6,101 nt of DNA. It comes from Methylobacterium sp. Lineage in GTDB: Bacteria; Pseudomonadota; Alphaproteobacteria; Rhizobiales; Beijerinckiaceae. The stretch's first letter is position 1. Every line of letters starts with the position of its first letter. A program made the position numbers and the translations under genes. The notes beneath the pieces are model-generated. The model was not told the origin of the DNA, ran no database searches, and saw nothing but the letters and a program-made list of their open reading frames with translations. Shown here one piece after another: positions 1 to 5,787 of the stretch. The stretch is taken from the NCBI GenBank assembly GCA_021154065.1, contig JAJKJG010000324.1, forward strand, positions 1-6,101, given 5' to 3'.

Positions 1-141
1 CGAATCCGGGTCGGCGAGGTCGAGGTCCGGCCGGCCGAGCGCGACCAGGGAAACGCCCGCGCGTTGGCTCGCCGCAACGAGATCGGTCGCGACTTGGCCC
101 TGGCGGCCGATGACAAGGAAGGGCCGCACGCCCGCCCTCAC
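1..141 (-). CDS. rfbD: dTDP-4-dehydrorhamnose reductase, N-terminal part (runs off left edge)
   Basis: Only the first 47 codons are in the window. The product would reduce dTDP-4-keto-L-rhamnose to dTDP-L-rhamnose with NAD(P)H, the last step of the cytoplasmic dTDP-rhamnose pathway. Seen: a beta strand followed by the nucleotide-binding glycine motif (FLVIGRQGQVATDL), then VALGRPDLDLADPDS. This matches the RfbD/RmlD start, in which a GxxGQVA turn is followed by a conserved ALxRxxLDLxDP stretch. The GTG at 141 overlaps the TGA of rfbC as GTGA, which implies translational coupling. A second in-frame GTG at 129 would give MRPFLVIG, the more usual N-terminus, and has a GAGGG stretch upstream, so it may be the true start. 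Its place directly after rfbC supports the call. If the amber codon in rfbC is real, polarity could reduce its expression. Confidence 0.85.
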   Translation of the reverse strand, partial: MRAGVRPFLVIGRQGQVATDLVAASQRAGVSLVALGRPDLDLADPDS

Positions 142-692
142 GCAAAAATCGGTTCGAGAACTGAGAGCACCGGCAAGCGCCGGTCGCGCTCGGACACGAT
201 CGCCTCGCTCGCCGTCACTGGCCAGGCGATGCCGAGCGTGGGGTCGCTCCAAAGCACGCCCGCCTCCGTCTCCGGCGCGTAGGTGTCGCTCACCTTGTAG
301 GCGACCATGACGTTCGCCGTCAGGGTGCAGAACCCGTGCGCGAAGCCGGGTGGGATATAGAGTGAGGCGCCGTCCTCGGTCCCAAGTTCGATCGCCACGT
401 GCCTCCCATAGGTCGGCGACGAGCGGCGCAGGTCGAGCGCCACGTCAAAAATGCGCCCGCTCAAGACCTGGATCAGCTTCGCCTAGGCGCGAGGCGGCTG
501 TTGCAGGTGCAGGCCGCGCACGGTGCCGCGCGCCGCCGAAAACGACTGGTTGTCCTGAACGAAATCGTCGGTGACGCCCGCGTCCGCCATGCGGTCGCGC
601 CGATAAGTTTCCATGAACCAGCCGCGCGCGTCGCCCGAGCGCTTCGGGCGCACGAGCTTCACGTCCGGGATGGCGAGCGAAACGATGTCCAT
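138..692 (-). pseudogene. rfbC: dTDP-4-dehydrorhamnose 3,5-epimerase interrupted by an in-frame amber codon
   Basis: RfbC/RmlC epimerises dTDP-4-keto-6-deoxyglucose at C3 and C5 to dTDP-4-keto-L-rhamnose. From ATG 692 the frame would encode 184 residues, the normal family length. Residues 1-69 carry the conserved GWFMETY, DNQSFS and RGLHLQQPP segments, with the catalytic His at about residue 62. Codon 70 is TAG (485..483). The same frame then continues with AKLIQVLSGRIFDVALDLRRSSPTYG, IPPGFAHGFC, the VAYKVSDTYAPE segment with the catalytic Tyr, and GVLWSDPTLGIAWP. Family members normally have Gln at codon 70 (AQxKL motif), so one CAG-to-TAG change explains the break. A 69-residue product would lack the catalytic Lys and Tyr and most of the cupin barrel. 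A TTG at 464 could restart translation but would lack the catalytic His. No clear Shine-Dalgarno precedes ATG 692. Real inactivation, amber suppression and a sequence error all remain possible. Confidence 0.88.
483..485 (-). other. In-frame amber (TAG) codon within rfbC
   Basis: Read on the minus strand the local codons are CGC GCC TAG GCG AAG CTG. The upstream part (from 692) and downstream part (to 138) lie in the same reading frame, so this is a substitution and not an indel. The expected residue is the conserved Gln of the AQxKL motif; CAG to TAG is a single C-to-T transition. Confidence 0.9.
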
Positions 693-720
693 CAAGGGCG
701 CCGGAGGTACACTTCGCCTG

Positions 721-744
721 TGCGCTTGGCAAATGCGCTTAGGC
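721..744. repeat. Short direct repeat in the divergent intergenic region
   Basis: TGCGCTT occurs at 721-727 and again at 734-740, 13 bases apart, each followed by a GGC-containing stretch (TGCGCTTGGC and TGCGCTTAGGC). It lies between the divergent rfbC and dehydratase genes, just upstream of the candidate -35 box at 752, where an activator or repressor might bind. The copies are short, so chance is quite possible. Confidence 0.25.
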
Positions 745-751
745 GCGCGCG

Positions 752-780
752 TTGACAAAGGCGGCGAGGCGGCGGATACC
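752..780 (+). promoter_or_regulatory. Candidate sigma70-type promoter for the dehydratase gene
   Basis: A perfect TTGACA (752-757) is followed, after a 17-base spacer, by GATACC (775-780), a weak -10 matching the TATAAT consensus at three positions. Alphaproteobacterial housekeeping promoters often pair a good TTGAC box with a degenerate -10. Transcription would start near 787, only about 17 bases before ATG 804. This is the only good -35 box in the 111-base divergent gap. For rfbC on the other strand I see only a TTGCCA (732..727) with no convincing -10. Confidence 0.42.
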
Positions 781-803
781 CCGCCCGCTTCGGCCCCTCC
801 CGC

Positions 804-2792
804 ATGAATAAGCAGAGTCTCAAGAAAGCGCTCATCATCGTCCACGATCTCGTGGCGACGGCTTTGGCCGTGCTGTTGACGTTCGTCTTCCGGTTCGACG
901 GCGACCTGCTTGACGAGCGCCTGCGGCTGCTGCCGACGTTCCTGCCGTTCTTCGTCTCCTATGCGGGCATCGTGTACTGGTTTTTCGCGCTCTACGAGTC
1001 GAAATGGCGCTTCGCCTCGCTGCCCGACCTCTCCAACATCGTGCGGGCCTCGACCGTCCTGGCGCTGACGCTGCTGGTGGTCGATTACCTGCTTGTCTCG
1101 CCCCAGATTTACGGGTTTTTCTTTTTCGGCAAGATCGCCATTGGACTCTATTGGCTATTGCAGGTGTTCCTGCTCGGAGGGCCGCGGCTCGCTTACCGTT
1201 ACGTCAAATACTCGCGCTCGCGCTCGACCATCGCCCGCGAGGCCACGACGCCGATCATCCTGGTCGGGCGCGGCACCGACGTCGAGGTGGTATTAAGGGC
1301 GATCGAGTCCGGCACGATCAAGAAGCTGCAGCCGAAGGGCATCCTCTCGCACCGCAAGGCCGATCATGGCCAGTCGATCCGGGGCGTGCCGGTGCTCGGC
1401 GATATGTCCAACCTGGAGCGGGCCCTCTACGACCTCCAGCAGCAAGGCGTCGTCATCCGCCGCCTGATCGCGACGCCGAGCGCGCTCGCGCCTGAAGCGC
1501 AGCCCGATCTGCTCATCGCCCAGGCGCGGCGTCACGGGCTGATCCTGTCCCGCGTGACGAGTCTCGGCGAGGGGCCGGGGGAGGCGGAACTCGCGCCGCT
1601 TGAGATCGAGGATCTGCTGCTGCGCCCGACCGTTCAGATCGATCGCGCCCGGCTGGAGGCGTTCATCACGGGCAAGCGCGTGCTCGTGACGGGCGGCGGC
1701 GGCTCGATCGGATCGGAGATATGCGCCCGCGTCGTCGCCTTGGGGGCAAGCGACTTGCTGGTGCTCGACAACTCCGAACCGGCGCTGCACACAATTCTCG
1801 AAACGCCCGCGCTTCTCAATAGCCACACCGCGGTTGATGGCGTCATCGCCGACGTGCGCGACCGCGCGCGCATCCGCCAGATCATGCGCGATTTCTGCGC
1901 CGACGTAGTGTTCCACGCGGCGGCTCTGAAGCATGTGCCCTACCTCGAAAAAGACTGGATCGAGGGCGTGCGCACCAATGTGTTCGGCTCGGTCAACGTC
2001 GCCGACGCAGGCATGGAGGCGGGGGCCAAGGCGGTCGTCGTCATCTCGACCGACAAGGCCATCGAGCCCGTGTCAATGCTGGGCGCGACGAAGCGCTTCG
2101 CCGAAATGTACGCGCAGGCGCTCGACGCTGAGGATTTCGCGCATGATCCCGCCGCGACGCGCCTCATCGCAGTCCGCTTCGGTAACGTTCTAGGCTCGGT
2201 CGGCTCGGTCGTACCGAAGTTCAAGGCGCAGATCGCCCGCGGCGGACCCGTCACCGTCACGCATCCCGATATGGTGCGCTACTTCATGACGGTGCGCGAA
2301 GCGGTCGATCTTGTCCTCACCGCCGCCTCCCACGCCGACGCTGATGGACGCTGGGCCAACAGCGCGCGTCCGAACACCGATGAGCGCGCCGCCGTCTACG
2401 TGCTCAAGATGGGGCAGCCCGTGCGGATACACGAACTCGCCGAGCGCATGATTCGGCTGGCCGGCTTCGAGCCCGGCGAAGACATCGAAATCGTGGTCAC
2501 TGGGTCGCGGCCGGGCGAGCGGCTCAATGAGATCCTGTTCGCCCGCGAGGAGCCGATGGCGGATACTGGCATCGACGGTGTCATGGCGGCGAAGCCCGTG
2601 TTCGCCGACCGCCCGCGGGTCGAGGCGTGGCTGCGCGAGCTTGAGGCCGCGGTCGCCCGGATGGACCGCGCCGCGGCCGAGCGGGTGTTCGAGGCGGCGA
2701 TCCCGGAGTTCAGGCGCCGGGCGCAGAGCATCGCGCCAGCGCTGCCAGCCCAACCTGTGGTGCAACTGGTGGAACCCATCCCAGGCGAGTGA
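804..2792 (+). CDS. Membrane-anchored nucleotide-sugar 4,6-dehydratase (CapD/WbpM/WreV family)
   Basis: This 662-residue protein belongs to the long CapD/WbpM/PglF family, which converts UDP-GlcNAc to UDP-2-acetamido-2,6-dideoxy-4-ketohexose for surface polysaccharides. Four hydrophobic segments (about 11-30, 43-65, 82-100, 105-125) anchor it in the inner membrane. A degenerate CoA-binding-like Rossmann domain follows (about 148-250, starting TTPIILVGRGTD). The SDR domain shows VTGGGGSIGSEI (295-306), LDNSE (321-325), ADVRDR (349-354), HAAALKHVP (371-379), TNVFGS (391-396), STDKA (415-419), GATK ending at Lys430, RFGNVLGS and GSRPGERL (567-574). Asp417 and Lys418 are kept, but the position that is Tyr in typical SDRs and Met in WbpM/PglF reads Leu426, with Met425 beside it. 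ATG 804 gives a normal N-terminus but has no Shine-Dalgarno. The last 27 codons overlap the convergent SDR gene. UDP-QuiNAc/FucNAc precursor synthesis is inferred from the neighbours; the exact substrate is unproven. Confidence 0.92.
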   Translation: MNKQSLKKALIIVHDLVATALAVLLTFVFRFDGDLLDERLRLLPTFLPFFVSYAGIVYWFFALYESKWRFASLPDLSNIVRASTVLALTLLVVDYLLVSPQIYGFFFFGKIAIGLYWLLQVFLLGGPRLAYRYVKYSRSRSTIAREATTPIILVGRGTDVEVVLRAIESGTIKKLQPKGILSHRKADHGQSIRGVPVLGDMSNLERALYDLQQQGVVIRRLIATPSALAPEAQPDLLIAQARRHGLILSRVTSLGEGPGEAELAPLEIEDLLLRPTVQIDRARLEAFITGKRVLVTGGGGSIGSEICARVVALGASDLLVLDNSEPALHTILETPALLNSHTAVDGVIADVRDRARIRQIMRDFCADVVFHAAALKHVPYLEKDWIEGVRTNVFGSVNVADAGMEAGAKAVVVISTDKAIEPVSMLGATKRFAEMYAQALDAEDFAHDPAATRLIAVRFGNVLGSVGSVVPKFKAQIARGGPVTVTHPDMVRYFMTVREAVDLVLTAASHADADGRWANSARPNTDERAAVYVLKMGQPVRIHELAERMIRLAGFEPGEDIEIVVTGSRPGERLNEILFAREEPMADTGIDGVMAAKPVFADRPRVEAWLRELEAAVARMDRAAAERVFEAAIPEFRRRAQSIAPALPAQPVVQLVEPIPGE

Positions 2793-3642
2793 GCGCTGCG
2801 GGACTCACGACAAGCGAGCCGGCAAGGCGCTCATAAACCTCGCCGCGGCCGGCGGTCCGGAGGGCGGCCTCGATCAGGCGCGGGGGGACCGGGATCAAGC
2901 CGGGCTTGCGCCCAAAACCCTGCCGCATGGCGGCGATCATCTCCGGCACGGTCAGCGGCTCCGCATCGGCGACGATCAGCGGCCGTCGCAGCGGCGCGGG
3001 CGCGCACAGCACCGTATCGACGGCCGCGACAAGGTTATCGACGGACAGCAGAGAGCGCCGCGCCGCGAGCCCACCGAGCGGCAACGGGAGTTTTGAGCGC
3101 GCGAGGTCGAGAAGCGCTGCCATGTTGCCTTTGACGCCGGGGCCGTAGACGAGCACAGGGCGCAGCGCGACCCAATCGAGGCCGAGTTCGGCCAGCGCCG
3201 CTTCGGCGGCGAGCTTGGAGCGGCCATAAGGATCGGTCGGGCGCGGCTCCATGTCCTCGTCAAGGACGGCGTCGGACACCGGGCCGGACTGGGCGCGGAT
3301 CGAGGAGAGGAACACGAACCGCTTGGCGCCGGCCCGTTCGGCGGCGCGGGCGAGCGCCGCGGTCGCCTCGGTGTTGAGGACCCGGTAGTCGTCCTCCGGC
3401 ACGCCGGACATGGCGTGGGCGACGCCGGCCGAGTGGATGACGGCATCGACGCCGCGCAGGGCCGCCGACAGGTTTTGGGGCCGGGCGAGGTCGCCGACCA
3501 CTGCTCCGGTCGCCTCCGGGGGCAACGTCGTCGGCCGGCGCAGCAGAACCTGCACGCGGTAGCCGCGCTTCGGCAACTCCCGCAGCAGGTGGCGCCCAAT
3601 GAACCCGGTCGCGCCGGTGAGGGCGATCAGCGGCACGCTCAT
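2710..3642 (-). CDS. Extended SDR NAD(P)-dependent sugar reductase/epimerase (WbpV/WreQ-like)
   Basis: This is a 310-residue soluble short-chain dehydrogenase of the extended (atypical epimerase) class. Seen: LTGATGFIGRHLL (8-20), the dinucleotide-binding TGxxGxxG; VVGDL (48-52); VIHSAGVAHA (68-77); FLSSIRAQSG (111-120), which holds the catalytic Ser; YGRSK (139-143), the YxxxK pair; RPVLVYGPGVKGNM (161-174); LPLPLGGLAARRSLLSVDNL (185-204); and a terminal LGWVPP (287-292). The LVYGPGVKGN and RRSLLSVDNL segments resemble WbpV, WbpK and R. etli WreQ, which reduce the 4-keto group made by WbpM/WreV to give UDP-FucNAc or UDP-QuiNAc. A 4-epimerase role is the main alternative. ATG 3642 overlaps the upstream transferase stop as ATGA, so the two are probably translationally coupled; GGGTGA lies a few bases upstream. 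Its 3' end overlaps the convergent dehydratase gene by 83 bases, including the LGWVPP motif. Confidence 0.9.
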   Translation of the reverse strand: MSVPLIALTGATGFIGRHLLRELPKRGYRVQVLLRRPTTLPPEATGAVVGDLARPQNLSAALRGVDAVIHSAGVAHAMSGVPEDDYRVLNTEATAALARAAERAGAKRFVFLSSIRAQSGPVSDAVLDEDMEPRPTDPYGRSKLAAEAALAELGLDWVALRPVLVYGPGVKGNMAALLDLARSKLPLPLGGLAARRSLLSVDNLVAAVDTVLCAPAPLRRPLIVADAEPLTVPEMIAAMRQGFGRKPGLIPVPPRLIEAALRTAGRGEVYERLAGSLVVSPAALTRLGWVPPVAPQVGLAALARCSAPGA

Positions 3643-4721
3643 GCGATCACCCGAACGAGGCGCGGCGTCGCGAACCGCTTCAGAACCAGCGCGACAAGAC
3701 CTGCGCCGATGCTAAGCGCGCCGATCTGGATCGGCCATGCGGGCCACGTCAGAGTCGCAAGAGCCAGCGCCGCCAAGACGAGATTGAGACCGAACACGTG
3801 CGCCGCCACCGCCATCGCCGAAAACCCATTGTCGGTCGCTTGCTGATAAAAATGGGTGCGATGCGCCTGCCACACCCGCTCGCCCCGCGTGAGTCGCTTC
3901 AACAGCGTGATCGTGGCATCGGCAAGGTAGTAGAGGGGCAGAAGGATCGCTGCGGCGAGCGCGCCGCTGCCGGCAAGCTTCAACAGCATCCAGCCGACCA
4001 GAAGTCCGATCGGCAGCGAGCCGACATCGCCCAGGAAAAGCCGCGCCACTGGTTTGTTGAAGGGCGCGAAGCCGAGGAGCGCGCCAAAAAGCGCAAGCGC
4101 AAGAAGATGCACGTCCGCAAGAGAGAGAATGGCGGCTGCCGCTGCAATGGCCGCCGTAATCGGCGCGAACTCCGCGACAGTCATCCAGTCGAGCCCGTCC
4201 ATGAAGTTCGTGAGGTTCACGAACCATAGGCCGGCCACGAAGATCAGCAACCGCTCAACCCAAAGCGACGCGATACCGGGTGCGATGCGCAGGCCGGGAG
4301 GAACCGTGAGCAGGATCAAAGCGACCGCGGCGCCTTGGAGCACAAGGCGCACCGTAGCCGGTAACGGCCGCATATCGTCCACAGCCCCCATAACGGCAAG
4401 CACCATCGTCGCGACAGCGAGCGTCCAGGGCAGCAGCGGGGAAACGCGATCGCCTGGAGTGTCACCAACGAAAATCGTCGAAAGATCGAGCAGCATGTCC
4501 TTGCTGAAAAAAATGGCTCCGTAAGCCACAAGCAACGTCGCAAGCACGACAGCGATCCCACCGCCTTGTGGCGTCGGCGTCTTGTGGCTGGAGCGGGCGT
4601 TCGGCCGCGCCAGGGCGTAGCGCACGAGCAGGGGCTTGAGGAGAACGATCAGCCCGGCGCTCAGGAGCGCGGAGGCGAGGATAAAGACGGCGGCGAGGAT
4701 AAGGGCGGCGGAGATGATCAT
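3639..4721 (-). CDS. Polyprenyl-phosphate sugar-1-phosphate transferase (WbpL/WreU/WecA-type, glycosyltransferase family 4)
   Basis: This 360-residue inner-membrane protein of the PNPT superfamily would transfer a HexNAc-1-phosphate from a UDP-sugar to undecaprenyl phosphate, the initiating step of O-antigen or exopolysaccharide synthesis. It has about ten or eleven hydrophobic segments. Diagnostic cytoplasmic motifs appear in order: SSHKTPTPQGGG (44-55), with Gln where many members have Arg; DD (115-116) in VDDMRPLP; NLTNFMDGLDWM (169-180); FLGDVGSLPIG (229-239), with the metal-binding Asp232; and HRTHFYQ (287-293), the acceptor-side His motif in the form found in WbpL-like enzymes. Typical members run about 340-370 residues, so it appears complete. 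ATG 4721 gives a good hydrophobic N-terminus but has no clear Shine-Dalgarno. It precedes and overlaps the SDR gene (ATGA at 3642..3639), forming a two-gene operon. The neighbours suggest QuiNAc or FucNAc as the sugar; GlcNAc cannot be excluded. Confidence 0.92.
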   Translation of the reverse strand: MIISAALILAAVFILASALLSAGLIVLLKPLLVRYALARPNARSSHKTPTPQGGGIAVVLATLLVAYGAIFFSKDMLLDLSTIFVGDTPGDRVSPLLPWTLAVATMVLAVMGAVDDMRPLPATVRLVLQGAAVALILLTVPPGLRIAPGIASLWVERLLIFVAGLWFVNLTNFMDGLDWMTVAEFAPITAAIAAAAAILSLADVHLLALALFGALLGFAPFNKPVARLFLGDVGSLPIGLLVGWMLLKLAGSGALAAAILLPLYYLADATITLLKRLTRGERVWQAHRTHFYQQATDNGFSAMAVAAHVFGLNLVLAALALATLTWPAWPIQIGALSIGAGLVALVLKRFATPRLVRVIA

Positions 4722-4786
4722 GCGCGGCGATACGGGGTTTTGCGTCCCCTTAGCCTGTCTTGCCGCGCGACGGGAGAGGCTGCGAC

Positions 4787-4823
4787 GCCCGGTTCTCCGG
4801 ATCCCTTATCCGCTGAACCCGGC
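4787..4823. repeat. Imperfect inverted repeat (13 paired bases) in the gap between the hydrolase and transferase genes
   Basis: On the plus strand the arms are GCC-C-GGTTC-TC-CGGAT and ATCCG-CT-GAACC-C-GGC around the loop CCCTT (4803-4807). This gives 3+5+5 Watson-Crick pairs interrupted by one single and one double symmetric mismatch. It begins 10 bases beyond the hydrolase stop codon, in the 111-base gap 4722-4832. No T-run follows on either strand, so it is not a classic intrinsic terminator. It could be a Rho-type or 3'-end stabilising hairpin, an attenuator, or an operator for the transferase operon. Confidence 0.5.
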
Positions 4824-4832
4824 CGCGTCAGG

Positions 4833-5690
4833 TCACATGATGGGCGCGAGCGCAAGCGCCTGCCGTTCCCGCGCGATGAAGGCGTCGGGCATGACGGCCT
4901 GCATTTTGGCCTCGATGCCGCGAAGGTCATGGTCGTCGTGCTGCGGGTGGACGTGGATGATGGCGAGCGCCTGGACGCCCGCTCCTCGCGCGAGTTCGAC
5001 GCCTTTCTCCCAGGTCGAGTGTCCCCACCCCTTACAGACCGGATACTCGGCCTCCGTGAACATGCCGTCGTAGATCATGAGATCGGCGTTCTCGACGAAG
5101 CGGGCCAGGCCGGGCGGCGGCCAGGGATCGCTGTGCTCGATGTCGCTGATGTAGCAGACGCGGCGACCGCGATGGTCGAAGCGGTAGCCGGTCGCCCCGT
5201 CCGGGTGGTTCAGTGGGTGAGTGGCGACCGTGCGCCCATCCTCGAAGCGAAGGGTCTCGCCCGCCTTGAAGCCGATGTGCTCGAAGCGCGCGGGCAGTTG
5301 ATCCAGGCGGATCGGGAACAGCGGCGGCGCGTAGAGGCGGTCGAGGGCCGCCTCGGCGCTCCGGCCGCCGAGATTGCCGCACCATGTTCGGATGAAGCGC
5401 GTGCCCAGCGCCGCGGGCTTAAAGAACGTCAAACCGCCGACATGGTCGAGGTGGAGGTGGCTAAGGAGAACATCGACTTCGTCGGGCGCCGCCTCGCCCA
5501 ACTCCGCGCCCAGGGCTGCTATGCCGCTCCCCGCGTCGATGACGAACAGGCGCTTGCCGCAACGGACCTCGACGCAGGGCGTGTGACCGCCGAACTCGGC
5601 GAAGCGAGGCCCCGAGGCCGAGACGGACCCTCTCACGCCCCAGAACCGGACTTGGAGCGCCTCGTCATGCTGGGGAGCGCGCCACAACAT
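4833..5690 (-). CDS. MBL-fold metallohydrolase (cyclic-phosphodiesterase-like, COG1235 type)
   Basis: A 285-residue cytoplasmic metallo-beta-lactamase-fold hydrolase of unknown substrate. From ATG 5690, residues 14-22 (VRFWGVRGS) and GGHTPCVEV form the N-terminus typical of the PhnP/cAMP-phosphodiesterase-like branch. SHLHLDHVGG gives the HxHxDH dinuclear metal site (His78, His80, Asp82, His83). Further candidate ligands are His162 in LNHPDGATGYR, Asp183 in YISDIEH, Asp208 in IYDGMF, His224 in GWGHSTW and His246/His248 in HVHPQHDD. No signal peptide or membrane segment is seen. A TTG at 5696 is an in-frame alternative start; AGGGGA (5706..5701) is 10 bases before the ATG and 4 before the TTG. 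An ATG at 5700 is out of frame and opens only an 11-codon frame. Family members act on cyclic nucleotides, cyclic ribose phosphates or other phosphodiesters. Nothing ties it directly to polysaccharide synthesis; it is separated from the transferase by 111 bases. Confidence 0.9.
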   Translation of the reverse strand: MLWRAPQHDEALQVRFWGVRGSVSASGPRFAEFGGHTPCVEVRCGKRLFVIDAGSGIAALGAELGEAAPDEVDVLLSHLHLDHVGGLTFFKPAALGTRFIRTWCGNLGGRSAEAALDRLYAPPLFPIRLDQLPARFEHIGFKAGETLRFEDGRTVATHPLNHPDGATGYRFDHRGRRVCYISDIEHSDPWPPPGLARFVENADLMIYDGMFTEAEYPVCKGWGHSTWEKGVELARGAGVQALAIIHVHPQHDDHDLRGIEAKMQAVMPDAFIARERQALALAPIM

Positions 5691-5700
5691 CGCCAATCAT

Positions 5701-5706
5701 TCCCCT
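5701..5706 (-). promoter_or_regulatory. Shine-Dalgarno-like site of the MBL hydrolase gene
   Basis: AGGGGA on the minus strand lies 10 bases before ATG 5690 and 4 before TTG 5696; a second purine box, AAGGGA (5713..5708), lies just upstream. It supports a start in this small cluster but does not decide between the two. ATG is preferred on codon grounds. Confidence 0.45.
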
Positions 5707-5724
5707 GTCCCTTAAGACCATGCC

Positions 5725-5738
5725 GTGCGCCAGCGCAC
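5725..5738. promoter_or_regulatory. Perfect 6-bp palindrome with 2-base centre, possible operator
   Basis: GTGCGC-CA-GCGCAC lies in the 97-base gap between the ABC gene stop and the hydrolase start. On the minus strand, TATGGT (5744..5739), a 4/6 match to a -10 box, sits immediately upstream, so transcription would start near 5732, inside the palindrome. That is a usual place for a repressor site. No good -35 box is seen 16-18 bases further up. The AT-rich patch CTAAAATATTC just after the ABC stop is the other promoter-like stretch here. A hairpin in the leader is an alternative reading; no T-run follows. Confidence 0.3.
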
Positions 5739-5787
5739 ACCATAGCATGCCATCAGGAACGTTCAGAATATTTTAGGACCAACGGGG

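Noticed and set aside
138..692. A frameshift as the cause of the broken rfbC
   Set aside because: Start 692 and the downstream segment ending at 138 share one frame, and the residues on either side of the TAG are contiguous in the family, so a single base substitution explains the break.
693..845. An N-terminal extension of rfbC starting at 845
   Set aside because: The extension would overlap the divergent dehydratase start and its residues do not resemble RfbC. ATG 692 gives the normal family start and length.
1293..1934. A 213-codon open frame on the minus strand inside the dehydratase gene
   Set aside because: Shadow of the strongly supported plus-strand dehydratase; low-complexity Arg-rich translation without motifs. 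The same applies to the minus-strand frame at 2190-2765.
2789..2808. Hairpin GTGAG/CTCAC after the dehydratase stop, as a terminator
   Set aside because: Only five base pairs with a 10-base loop and no T-run, and it lies inside the 3' part of the convergent SDR gene.
4735..4750. GGGG/CCCC inverted repeat upstream of the transferase start
   Set aside because: Four base pairs with an eight-base loop; too short to separate from chance in GC-rich DNA.
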